Part shown: positions 11,601 to 19,083 of the stretch, piece by piece
Position numbering within the stretch: position 1 is the first letter of the stretch
Layout of the letters: every line of letters begins with the position of its first letter
Assembly: GCF_018448935.1 (NCBI RefSeq)
Contig: NZ_RCWC01000001.1
Location: 186,001-250,000 of the forward strand
Source of the DNA: Photorhabdus noenieputensis
Lineage (GTDB): Bacteria; Pseudomonadota; Gammaproteobacteria; Enterobacterales; Enterobacteriaceae
Length of the DNA stretch: 64,000 nucleotides
Direction of reading: 5' to 3'
Program-made: the position numbers and the translations under genes
The notes under the pieces: generated by a model
What the model saw: the letters and a program-made list of their open reading frames with translations, nothing else
What the model was told of the DNA's origin: nothing
Database searches by the model: none

Positions 11601-14600
11601 TACGGATTTCCGCAGGTAACGATCTGGATCTTTCCGGTACCCGGTTGGATAAATCACACAATCTGACATTAAGTGCGGGTCGTAACCTGAATGCCAGTCG
11701 AAGCCAATTGAACGCGGCGGGCAATATTAATCTGTTTGCGGGAAATGATTTAATGTTGCGGCAAGCTAGTATCCGGGCGGGGCAACAAGTCATGCTCAGT
11801 GCGGGCCGCGATATTGATATATCTCGCCCCAATACGCCAGAGAGCCTGTTTTATTTATCCGAATTAGATGGATTAGACAAATTCTCTGAATTAGGCACGC
11901 AAATTACCGCGGGTGATCACCTGCAACTCAGTGCAGGGGAAGATATCGCGGGTATCGCGAGATTAACATCGACTAAAGGAAATGTCTCGGTTAACGCTGG
12001 CCGGGATTTACTGTTCTCTGCCCGGAAATATTCGCCGATTAATGATGGCGATAAACAATACCTTTATGCCGCCAGCGCCATCAACGCGGCCCAAAATCTC
12101 ACATTAGTTGCGGCAGGCAACCTATTGACATCCGGGGCCAGCTTGACATCCGGCAGTGATATGCAGCTCTCCGCAGGTGGGAATGTTCGTTTTGAATCGC
12201 GACAAGAATTTATCCGCGAGGGGAATATTGAGCGCTTTACGCAACATGCCAGTCGGCTGAACAGTGGTGGCGCATTAACTATCCGCTCTCAGGGCAGTAT
12301 TTTATTCCAGGCGACGGAGTTAATCGCCAAAGGGGTAATGGATATCGCGGCAACAGGCGGTTTTCTCTATGCGCAAGCAATGGAAGAAGTCTATAGGCGG
12401 GAAGAAACAGAGAAAAGCTGTAAAGGTTTGGGGCCCATAAAATCGTGTAAAGTTTTTGGGTCTAAAACAGAACATAAAATACAAATCAAGAAGACCAACA
12501 AAGTCACGGAATTTACGGCCGGGGGTGATATTAACCTGATGGCCAAAGATGAGGTGACATTAGAAGCGAGTCGGATAGAAACCAGTAAAAACGCGAAAAT
12601 CACCAGCCAGACAGGGAAAGTGAACTTCAAGGCGATGCCCAATATTGATTTTGAGCAGACCATCACGACATCAAAAGGCTTTTTTATTACACAGCGCGAT
12701 AAAGGTCATCGTGAGGAGAGCTGGATAATTCCGTCCGTGCATGTTGGCGGTACGCTGACGGTGGATGCGGCGAAAGGCATCAATGCGGATGTGAAAGTGA
12801 AAGAGGGGCAGTTACTGGAAGACGCATTAGGGGTACTGGGTAACACCCCGGGTACGGAATGGTTAAAAAACCTTCAAGGCCGCAATGATGTCCAGTGGAA
12901 TCAGGTTAAGGACGCTTACAGTAGCTGGGACAAAAAAAGCGAAAGCTTAAACCCCGTAGTGGGTGCGGTGATTGCGATTGCGGTCGCGGCGGTCACGGCG
13001 GGTTCGGGTCTGGCGGCCTGGGCGGGAAGTGGTGCCGTGGGGGCGACAGGGGCCACGGGAGCTACGGCGAGCGCGGTTTATGGGGCGGCTTATGGCGGAA
13101 TGATAGGGTTGACCTCGCAGGCGGCGGTGGCCTTAGTTGAAAATAAAGGGGATCTCACCAAGACACTGGCCGCCTTAGCGAAGCGCGAAGCCGTCAAATC
13201 CCTCGTGACCCAAATCGCCGTGGGTGGCGCATTAGGGGGCTTAGACCACACGATGGGCTGGGGAAAATTAGTGGAGGGAAAAGGCGTTGTCGATCCGATA
13301 AAAGCGCAGCTTCCCTTATTGAGTAATCAGAATTGGAGTCAGGTGGCCCAGCGTGTTGCGACGCAATCCATCGTGAGCTCAACAATAGGGACGGCGATTA
13401 ACGGCGGCAGTTTTACGGATAACCTGCAAACCGCGTTGTTGAGCAATATAGGTAACCAGATTAATGCGGAAGGTGCCAAACTGATTGGTGATAATGGGGA
13501 GATTCTGGGTCATTCAGGCAAGATATTGAGCCATGCGGTTGTGGCAGGTATTAGCGCTGAAATCGCCGGTGGAGATGCCAAAGGGGCGGCTGTGGGTGCG
13601 CTGGCGGCTGAATTAGCGGCAATCACAATGGAAAGCAGGCTATTCGAACCGGCGTATAAAAATGAAACCGAGCGACAAATCCATAAGCTTCAGGAAGCAC
13701 TGACGGGTAATGAAGCTAAGGCTCAGACGGCTAAATTTATCGGGGCATTGTCAGGCGCACTGATTAGCCATACCCCGGAAGGTGCTTACAGTGCAGCAAA
13801 CAGCGCAGAGCTTGTCTACCGTAACAACATGACTGAGCACATGCTGTATCAGTTATCGGTAGATAATCAAAAAGACATCTTAGCGGCAGGAAAAGGGGAT
13901 AAAGCTGCGGAAGAGCGCGTCATTGCGCGGCGGAATGCCGCGATTGCCGTCACCGCAGTGGCGGCAGGCGGTTACGCGCTGGTTTATGGCGGTCAGATAT
14001 TGATTGCGGGTTCGGCTGAAATAGCAACGGCAGGGCGTGTTGCGCTTGAAGGCTGTAAAACGAATCCGGCGCTGTGCCTGAATAACGTAGGTATTTTTGT
14101 AGCTGATGCGGTTGCGCCAGAAGCGGCAGTTGGGACCGGTGTTTTGGCTGCGGGAACGGTAAAGGTATTAGGTAGCACCAAAGAAGGTGCTAAGGATTTG
14201 GCAGAAGGATTGAGTCATACCTCAAAACCGCTGTTAAAAAATGCTAAACCTGATACTGATGCCGTAGCTAGTTTGGTGAAGAATGTATCTACAAAAGAAA
14301 CCATAGCCCCGAAAGTTACAGCTAAATTAGAAGTGAATGAGAAACAAGGTACTAAAGGTTTGCCAACCCCTCAGGGATTATCAAAAGAAATTCATCTAGG
14401 GCAACAAGGAAAACACATTATAGGACATAACAACTATATTCCTGGACGTTCTCCATTAGCAGAAGGTGTAGACCCTCAAAAATTACTTAATGGTGTTCAC
14501 TCAGGTGAATATCCCATCATACGGATGACTCCACGTAATCAACCTATTGTTAATTTTGGTAAACCAATAGGGAAATATGAAGGACAGCCAACAAATTATG

Positions 14601-14662
14601 GCATTATTCATTATGGAAAAAACGGGGCGCATATTGTTCCAGCTAACCCTATTCAGCATTGA
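5630..14662 (+). CDS. Giant TpsA/CdiA-like hemagglutinin exoprotein with three TPS domains and a C-terminal Ntox50-like toxin
   Basis: A 3010-residue filamentous-hemagglutinin-type exoprotein. Seen: a signal peptide (hydrophobic residues 11-25, likely cleavage after AMA at residue 30) and a TPS secretion domain with NPNG at residue 136 followed by a C-x-x-C pair. Two further complete TPS-like domains have NPNG at residues 871 and 1397. Beyond these are many FHA-type beta-helix repeats, including three near-identical repeats of about 88 residues (1767-2030) and an acidic insertion near 643-677. A DUF637-like hydrophobic Ala/Gly segment starts at about 2440. The last roughly 90 residues (HIIGHNNYIPG ... 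IIHYGKNGAHIVPANP) look like the polymorphic-toxin type 50 family, which is predicted to be a nuclease. Inference: a contact-dependent or secreted polymorphic toxin neutralised by the adjacent immunity gene. ATG at 5630 has AAGGGA 7 bases upstream. Its transporter gene upstream is broken. Confidence 0.9.
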   Translation: MDKLHNSMARVTSYLLIYLTAIQPLHPAMAVGITPDNNRTQVQNQGDVPVVNIATPNDAGISHNTYQEFNVATQGTVLNNATQAAQSQLAGQLNANPNLKGKAAELIINEVTGSGRSDLQGQLEIVGNKANVMIANPNGITCDGCGFINTASATLTTGKPQFDKQGALESLEVKKGQITIGGKGLDGKTTDYVDIISRAAELNGKIQANTLSLTQGANRISLKDGTVKPIAGEGAKPQLAVDTKALGGMYANKIRLVATEKGVGVNLTNLTTTQDDISLTAEGKITLGKVHAKTDININSKAIETVAQSHVQAGQHLRLTTETLRNQGQIRAGGDVTIKATQLDNINPTKQSHPIITANKNNNITANEINNVGELSAGQNLTLTGKNFSTKAIKDSQQNIIGKLSAGGDLTAVFKEGFSFDFDKEHFKAGKRPTDLALITGKNISLTARDLANRASMRAEQNLTADAETIYLGQGNLKAGNHVVLNGKSHLDVNGYDISGRDVTLLAGRGMLSIVSGDDYTSEGIRVLTTLSADNILRIIADGPIDIADTLINRAKNIFLATNDKLEIYASGDLIDEQSPLNDSAKQELINQRLRQLSQLQADENIEIHAGKIVDLRSISLTAGKDITLTSGGILDVSKITAENPYEYSNEHGDDYEKHDEYENADDEEDEQSYSQLQLPIASSIITAGNNLTLNAGGNIIDTEATLLAKGTTAITKNNAELHSPTGRYNSVEGKYTPVTSALIARALSHAPQLTINSSEVEGEVPGIKLADKQTRITSKNNRPIIHIAAPNARGVSHNRYQEFNVGTSGLVLNNATHDTQSLLAGKIGANLNFNGKSAELIINEVVGTLASNLQGLLEVAGQKTNVFIVNPNGMTCNGCRFVNTPAVTLSTGKPVFDKDGALAALEVKKGAITLGEKGLDATAQDSIDVISRTTKLNGKLQAKNLTLTQGPNRIDFKRGTLVPIADEGYTPWNAIDTGLLGGMYANKIRLVSTEPGKAVNLTNLTATQGDISLTADGKVTLGDVQAKTDITVNGKDIDMAKKSHMQAGQHLILTTDTLQSWGRIRADGDVTIKAKTLSLDGGNITAGNQVLLQGKNSFTVRGTDISGHDITLISSGGGISVSSGGDNSTAAGTRALSTISAVNTLRILSEQGISLSDTLINRAKNIFLAGNGWVNTNQHLAADENIDLHAGGGINLDGISLTAGKDITVTSGGSINIGKVTAGNNLALIADSNITETTLSAEGATTVAQYSTALHLADGKYTPVTSALIDLALSNAPQLTINIPEIAGGIPGIQLADKRARIAVRNNLPIIHIAEPNSQGISHNRYREFNVGAAGLVLNNATEASQSVLVGQIGANPNFNGKSAELIINEVVGTLASNLQGLLEVVGRKAPVFIANPNGITCHGCGFINTPAVTLSTGNPVFDKEGALAALEVKKGTITFDEKGLDATAQDDVDIISRATVLNGKVQAKNLTLTQGSNRIDFKHGTLVPIAGEGNTPWNAIDTGSLGGMYANKIRLVSTEAGKKVNLTNLTATQGDISLTADGKVTLGDVQAKTDITVSSKDIKTAEQSHVQAGKDITLAANTLNNTGKIIAEGDMRLFIDHLYNQNKGLIQANNHLWLQKDASGNLSTEINNTSATLKTNSGDIIIRTKALNNDRDASVAAGMNAYINATKLDNSQSQFHAKKNLILTGHDFNHGMDGKLSADLNVVADFINQFNGTAFILAKNILLHAGEIINIGHLKADNDLSVIAERRMNARQNTLEAKRNLTLIAGKDIEAFQVGLKGENIELLTHEGDIRMWGDGSRISASDNLRIFADHKLDLYDLLFDKSNTITLNAGHEIDVSQIKLAAQKNLTLIAGKGITARETGLKGENIELLAREGDIRLPMGVEDSSHISANNNVQMFASNKLDLQGVLFDKANTMTLNAGHEINADRVKLVANKNLTLIAGKDITARQAELKGENVELLVREGDIQMGRNRPYELLASISADNHLRISAGNDLDLSGTRLDKSHNLTLSAGRNLNASRSQLNAAGNINLFAGNDLMLRQASIRAGQQVMLSAGRDIDISRPNTPESLFYLSELDGLDKFSELGTQITAGDHLQLSAGEDIAGIARLTSTKGNVSVNAGRDLLFSARKYSPINDGDKQYLYAASAINAAQNLTLVAAGNLLTSGASLTSGSDMQLSAGGNVRFESRQEFIREGNIERFTQHASRLNSGGALTIRSQGSILFQATELIAKGVMDIAATGGFLYAQAMEEVYRREETEKSCKGLGPIKSCKVFGSKTEHKIQIKKTNKVTEFTAGGDINLMAKDEVTLEASRIETSKNAKITSQTGKVNFKAMPNIDFEQTITTSKGFFITQRDKGHREESWIIPSVHVGGTLTVDAAKGINADVKVKEGQLLEDALGVLGNTPGTEWLKNLQGRNDVQWNQVKDAYSSWDKKSESLNPVVGAVIAIAVAAVTAGSGLAAWAGSGAVGATGATGATASAVYGAAYGGMIGLTSQAAVALVENKGDLTKTLAALAKREAVKSLVTQIAVGGALGGLDHTMGWGKLVEGKGVVDPIKAQLPLLSNQNWSQVAQRVATQSIVSSTIGTAINGGSFTDNLQTALLSNIGNQINAEGAKLIGDNGEILGHSGKILSHAVVAGISAEIAGGDAKGAAVGALAAELAAITMESRLFEPAYKNETERQIHKLQEALTGNEAKAQTAKFIGALSGALISHTPEGAYSAANSAELVYRNNMTEHMLYQLSVDNQKDILAAGKGDKAAEERVIARRNAAIAVTAVAAGGYALVYGGQILIAGSAEIATAGRVALEGCKTNPALCLNNVGIFVADAVAPEAAVGTGVLAAGTVKVLGSTKEGAKDLAEGLSHTSKPLLKNAKPDTDAVASLVKNVSTKETIAPKVTAKLEVNEKQGTKGLPTPQGLSKEIHLGQQGKHIIGHNNYIPGRSPLAEGVDPQKLLNGVHSGEYPIIRMTPRNQPIVNFGKPIGKYEGQPTNYGIIHYGKNGAHIVPANPIQH
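7060..10345 (+). repeat. Tandem intragenic duplication of a 1.5-1.8-kb unit containing a TPS domain
   Basis: Within the tpsA gene, the stretch from about 7060 to 8880 is repeated at about 8881-10345. Both units run in the same order: 'DISG ... TLINRAKNIFLA', 'ISLTAGKDIT', 'KYTPVTSALI', then a full TPS domain ending in 'VTLGDVQAKTDITV'. The NPNG motifs of domains 2 and 3 are 1578 bases apart. The first unit is longer because of the acidic insertion (about 7559-7660). Boundaries are approximate. Confidence 0.8.
10926..11720 (+). repeat. Three tandem 88-codon repeats in the tpsA beta-helix region
   Basis: Units begin near 10926, 11186 and 11452, each opening with LTLIAGK and containing 'LKGEN(I/V)ELL..EGDI', 'LDL', 'LF/LDK' and 'L.AG'. 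The third is more diverged at its end. These are FHA-type beta-helix coils expanded by recent duplication. Confidence 0.8.
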
Positions 14663-14671
14663 GGTTTTTTT

Positions 14672-14989
14672 ATGATGTTAAAAACTATACCAGACGAGTT
14701 GTTTATATGGGTGTCAAAAGCTCTTCTTGGAGAAATTTATCCGGCTATTAGAGCAATAGCCGTTGGATTCAATAATGAAGAGAATCTCCTAACATTAAGA
14801 TATTATCTTGATCGTGAACCGACAGAAGAAGATTACGAAAGTTTAGATATAGTCATAGCGAATATTTTAGCTCACACATCATCTAATAACGATATTAGAG
14901 GTGTAAACGATGAGGTAGTTTTCTCTACAAAACCATTTAGAGATCTTGATAGCTTAAGTGGTTTTATATACATAAGAAGAGAATATTAG
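14672..14989 (+). CDS. Probable immunity protein for the Ntox50-like toxin
   Basis: A 105-residue acidic, soluble protein with no signal peptide or membrane segment. It starts 9 bases after the tpsA stop, and the GAGG overlapping the tpsA stop codon serves as its Shine-Dalgarno, so it is almost certainly cotranslated. A small unrelated gene directly after the toxin-bearing 3' end is the classic place for a CdiI-type immunity gene. The C-terminal motif LSGFIYIRREY and the central LRYYLDREPTEEDYES are distinctive, but I do not recognise the Pfam family with certainty. Function is inferred from position and size only. The base composition is lower in GC than the adjacent tpsA core, as is usual for toxin/immunity cassettes. 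Confidence 0.75.
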   Translation: MMLKTIPDELFIWVSKALLGEIYPAIRAIAVGFNNEENLLTLRYYLDREPTEEDYESLDIVIANILAHTSSNNDIRGVNDEVVFSTKPFRDLDSLSGFIYIRREY

Positions 14990-15007
14990 AGGTTAATGTA
15001 GGTATCG

Positions 15008-16330
15008 CGATTAACGGCAGCAGTTTTACGGATAATCTGCAAACCGCATTGTTGAGCAATATAGGTAATCAGATTAATGCGGAAGGTGCCAAACTGATTG
15101 GGGATAATGGGGAGGTTTTAGGCCACTCAGGCAAGATATTGAGCCATTCGGTTGTGGCAGGCATTAGTGCTGAAATTGCTGGTGGGGATGCCAAAGGGGC
15201 GGCTGTAGATGCGCTGGCGGCTGAATTAGCGGCAATCACAATGGAAAGCAGGCTATTTGAACCGGCGTATAAGAATGAAACAGAGCGACAAATCCATAAG
15301 CTTCAGGAAGCGCTGACGGGTAATAAATTAAGGCCCAGACCGCTAAATTTGTCGGGGCGTTGTCAGGCGCACTGATTAGCCATACCCCGGAAGGCGCTTA
15401 CAGTGCGGCGAACAGCGCAGAGCTTGTCTATCGAAATAACATGACTGAGCACATGCTGTATCAGTTATCGGTAGATAATCAAAAAGACATCTTAGCGGCA
15501 GGAAAAGGGGATAAAGCTGCGGAAGAGCGCGTCATTGCGCGGCGGAATGCCGCGATTGCCGTCACCGCAGTGGCGGCAGGCGGTTACGCGCTGGTTTATG
15601 GCGGTCAGATACTGATTGCGGGTTCGGCTGAAATAGCAACGGCAGGGCGTGTTGCGCTTGAAGGCTGTAAAACGAATCCGGCGCTGTGCCTGAATAACGT
15701 GGGTATTTTTGTAGCTGATGCAGTTGCGCCAGAAGCGGCAGTTGGGACCGGTGTTTTGGCTGCGGTAACGGTAAAAGTATTAGGTAGCACTAAAGAAGGT
15801 GCTAAGGATTTGGCAGAAGGATTGAGTAATACCTCAAAACCGCTGTTAAAAAATGCTAAACCTGATACTGATGCCGTAGCTAGTTTGGTGAAGAATGTAT
15901 CTACAAAAGAGGCCATAACCCCAGTAGTTACAGCTAAATTAGAAGTGAATGGAAAAATATTTACTGATACGAATCAAACAGCAAGAGCTTCTGAACAGGC
16001 AAATGCGAAACAAGGTACTTTAATTGCTGACAGAATTTTGGCAAAAAAATAGCTAAAGGTAAAGAATTACCAAACGGTAATATGGCAACTGCTCATGCGG
16101 AGATCGGTGCCATCCAACAAGCCTATGATGCAGGTGTTTCAAAAGGTGCTGATTTAAAAATAACAGTAGTAGGAAAAGATGTTTGTGGTTATTGCAAAGG
16201 GGATATTGCAGCAGCAGCCGATGTTGCAGGTGCAAAATCAGTTACTGTCAATGCTGTAGATGATATAACTGGTTTACCGAAAACATATATTTGGCAATCA
16301 GGAATGAAATCCTTACGGGAGGTTAAATGA
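15008..16330 (+). pseudogene. Orphan CdiA/TpsA C-terminal module with a deaminase-like toxin (two frame breaks)
   Basis: From about 15008 to 15957 the DNA is a near-copy of the tpsA 3' region (13390-14340), then diverges after the codons for AKLEVN into a different toxin. The new tail (GKIFTDTNQTARASEQ..., then HAEIGAIQQ and VCGYCK) has the H-A-E and C-x-x-C zinc motifs of toxin-type cytidine deaminases (MafB19-like). There is no start or secretion domain, so this is a silent cassette that could replace the Ntox50 tail by recombination in the shared region. Two breaks are visible: a 1-base deletion relative to the parent near 15325, and a shift at an A7 run (16043-16049), where TAG follows immediately while the deaminase continues in the -1 frame to 16330. 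Known behaviour of orphan CDI modules supports the reading; toxin activity is inferred. Confidence 0.75.
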
Positions 16331-16737
16331 ATATAGATATGGTTATTGGGGGATTTAGTCTTACATGTTTAGGAGAGAGAGAGCAGCTCTCCCCGGTTAT
16401 AAAACCTTCTGAACAGGACCTATGCCGATTGTTAGAATATATGCGTGATAGAACCGGTGTATTGACTATAAGGAATAATTTCGCTGATGAATCAGGCCCT
16501 TATCAATTATCGTTGTATTCACAAGATAATAATTACCTATTATTATTAAGTGAGTTTGATATAGAAGGTGAACATAATGTAAGAACACCAAATAATGACA
16601 ATGCCTCTGGAAATTGCGTTGATATTTTAGGTGAAATGCATAGTGATAAAACCTTAGTTCAAAATTTCGATTTTATATATCGCGTATTTAAAGAATTTTT
16701 TAACACCGGCAATGTATCAAAAGAACTTCTAAATTAA
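16327..16737 (+). CDS. Probable immunity protein for the deaminase-like toxin
   Basis: A 136-residue soluble acidic protein whose ATG overlaps the stop of the deaminase frame (ATGA at 16327-16330), the tight coupling expected of a toxin/immunity pair. GGGAGG at 16318-16323 can serve as its Shine-Dalgarno. No transmembrane segment or signal peptide is visible, and I do not recognise the family. The role is inferred from position. If the upstream toxin frame is truly broken, this gene might persist to protect against siblings that carry an intact version. A GC-rich hairpin follows the stop. Confidence 0.7.
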   Translation: MNIDMVIGGFSLTCLGEREQLSPVIKPSEQDLCRLLEYMRDRTGVLTIRNNFADESGPYQLSLYSQDNNYLLLLSEFDIEGEHNVRTPNNDNASGNCVDILGEMHSDKTLVQNFDFIYRVFKEFFNTGNVSKELLN

Positions 16738-16745
16738 ACAACAAT

Positions 16746-16769
16746 CCCGGCACTATGAGCTGTGCCGGG
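16746..16769 (+). terminator. GC-rich hairpin after the second immunity gene
   Basis: CCCGGCAC (16746-16753) pairs perfectly with GTGCCGGG (16762-16769) around an 8-base loop, 9 bases after the stop. There is no T-run downstream, so terminator function is uncertain. Confidence 0.5.
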
Positions 16770-16789
16770 GCTAAACGGTTCAACGCTCA

Positions 16790-17158
16790 CGCTGTGCCTG
16801 AATAACGTAGGCATTTTTGTTGCTGATACGGTTGCGCCAGAAGCGGCTATTGGGACCGGTGTTTTGGCTGCGGGAACGGTAAAGGTATTAGGTAATACCA
16901 AAGAAGGTGCCAGGAATCTGGCAGAAGGATTAAGTCATACCTCAAAACCGTTATTCAGAAATTACTGATGCCGTAGCTAGCTTGATCGAAAATGAGAAGT
17001 TGTATGTTGGAAAGGGGGCGATTAACCAACAATACCTTACAGAAATGTCTAAGAATGGTGTCAAATTTTCACCTGAAAATGTCTTAATAGCTGATGGTAA
17101 AATAGTGTTTCTTGAGAAAGGTAATTCATCTGCGGGGTTTCAATATATTGTCGGTTAA
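16790..17158 (+). pseudogene. Second orphan tpsA tail fragment with a truncated toxin domain
   Basis: From about 16790 to 16980 the sequence again copies part of the tpsA pre-toxin region (parent 14070-14275, LCLNNVGIFVADAVAPEA...), with a small deletion that shifts frame near 16955. After the shared codons for DAVASL it diverges into a new 57-residue tail (parts: YVGKGAINQQYLTEMSK, NVLIADGKIVFLEKG, ending IVG at 17155). The 'GKIVFLEKGN.SAG' signature resembles the start of BECR-fold RNase toxins found at CDI tails, but the domain stops early and no immunity gene follows. It is best read as a decayed third toxin cassette. The family call is tentative. Confidence 0.6.
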
Positions 17159-18969
17159 TTAGCTTTTCTTTAATGCTTAATAACGTTTCATTCTATCAAC
17201 AAAGATTAAAAGTTTTTAGGATTAATAAGTCAGAAATATGATAACGGGTAGACAGGTATTTAACCGTTAACAGCGAGTGAAAACAACTCGTAAAAATAAT
17301 GATATTAAATTGATTTTAGCGTTAAATCACACTGACGGTATAAAAATAAGAATGGTTTAAATTAAACAGTAAAAAAGAGATGTTATTAGATGGGCTAAAA
17401 CAGTGTAAAGCTGGTTTAAGCTATCACGGTTTTGTATAATCAATGTAAAATAATAACGCTGAAAGTAATTTAATTCGTATGCCGTTAAATCATTTATTTG
17501 AGGATTTTGTTATTCATATTTTTCATGATTGATGATTTAATTGATTTATGAAAAGGTTTATTTCTTGGTTGAAGGCATTATTAAAGTCGATTCCTTTTGA
17601 GAAAAATAGATTATCTGATTAACTTATTCATATTTTTATTTATACGTTTTTCCCAGGAAACATAAGTATTAATAAAATAAATTTTTTTCATTTTTTACTG
17701 ACGGTTTTATAATAGGTAGGTTTTAGGCTGTTATTAAAAATCATTGCCTTAACTCGTGGGTAAATCGGTATAAAATTTTAACCATAGTTTTAACCTTTTT
17801 TCGCCTGTTTTTTATTAATCTTAATCATCATGGCATATTGTGTTTTATGTTTAAAAAACATAATTATACTCGCTTTTTATCTTTATAAATCAGCCAGTAA
17901 ATAACCTGATGATGTAAAGATACTCTTTCGAATAATCACGTTTTTTCAGGGTTTAAATTCTGCAAAATTAAACCGTTTTATCCATTTTTTTATTATGTTA
18001 TTTTAATGGTCTGCTGCGTAAAATGAGGGAAATAAAGCTCTTGAATATCAGACTGTATGATAAAAAGGCGTTTACGATCGCCAAGAAAGTGAATAATGTT
18101 AAAAATATAATGTGGTTGTTCTTTTTTCCTGATTTTAAAACCACTCTGACAGATAAAAGCGGATTTTCCTAACACCTATTTTATTACATTGGAATAAAGG
18201 TATGGTTAATTATTATCTTAATGAGTGAAAATTGCTACAGCCATTTGCTTTCAAATAAAATGAAAAGTGGTAATCCATATGATTTAACCTGAGCAAATTA
18301 AATCGTTGGAGTCAATACAAAACGCGATACTGAAAAATTAAGTGATAGTCGAGACGCTAAAAGTCAATAATCTGAAAGATGGATGTTCAGCACGTGTACA
18401 TTGATCATAAATAATCACTAATATTATAGTCAATAAAGATATAATAACTTATGTGTTTTATTCATCTATATTAGTGAAAGTTGATGGAAAATATAAATTT
18501 AAAAAAACACCTTTGTTGAGAATTTTTGTTTTTTTATTGAAGAATAAAAGGTATTTAGAATATTGTTCCCCGTAACAATTTAAATATAAATTGTTTTTAT
18601 TTCATACTGAAAGTATTGATATGATTTTTTTGTTTATAATATAAGACTAAATTTATTTGACAGTTTTCTATTTGATGATTATTGTTCATCCCTGATTTAC
18701 AGATGTTATTTAAAATACAATAATATCTCTTGTTATTATTTCCTTTAAATATAAATGGAATTTTGTGGTGTTGTTTAATTTATTGTTTTTATTGTAACTT
18801 TTTATTTTCACAAATTAATTAATATGGGTGATTGTATTTATTTGATAATGAATTGAAACTATTTCCAATGTGATAATTTGTTATTACATATTTGTTTTTA
18901 AATTTAGTGTAAATCTGAACGTGATTCGTCATTTTAATTACTGATGAATGTATGATTATTTTTTTACAA
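17159..18969. other. 1.8 kb of AT-rich DNA without a supportable gene
   Basis: No reading frame here has credible coding character; the longest, 60 codons on the minus strand at 17993-18175, resembles nothing I know. From about 18405 the sequence shows diverged similarity to the gcvP-tps intergenic region (4737-5030). Such long AT-rich upstream regions are typical targets of H-NS-like silencers, but this is inference. Confidence 0.5.
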
Positions 18970-18992
18970 TTGATATAAAGCAGTAAAAATAT

Positions 18993-19068
18993 CCTCACTA
19001 TAATGAGGGTGACAATTATTTGTCCGTTGTTGTTGACAAAATATTTAAAATAAATTGGCCACAGGCCA
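18993..19068 (+). promoter_or_regulatory. Candidate promoter/operator of the aminophenyl cluster
   Basis: A perfect -10 hexamer TATAAT (18999-19004) sits inside the imperfect palindrome CCTCACTATAATGAGG (18993-19008). A second palindrome, TGGCCACAGGCCA (19056-19068), lies directly before the AGGAG Shine-Dalgarno (19073-19077) of the first gene. No good -35 is present at the usual spacing, which would suit an activated promoter. Confidence 0.4.
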
Positions 19069-19083
19069 TATAGGAGTAAATAA

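Noticed and set aside
17993..18175. 60-codon minus-strand frame in the AT-rich region
   Set aside because: No recognisable similarity or Shine-Dalgarno, and random frames of this length are common.
5255..19027. Exact 14-bp inverted match ACGGACAAATAATT (5255) / AATTATTTGTCCGT (19014) at both sides of the toxin locus
   Set aside because: Several 14-bp inverted matches are expected by chance in a 64-kb AT-rich window, and no longer repeat surrounds it.
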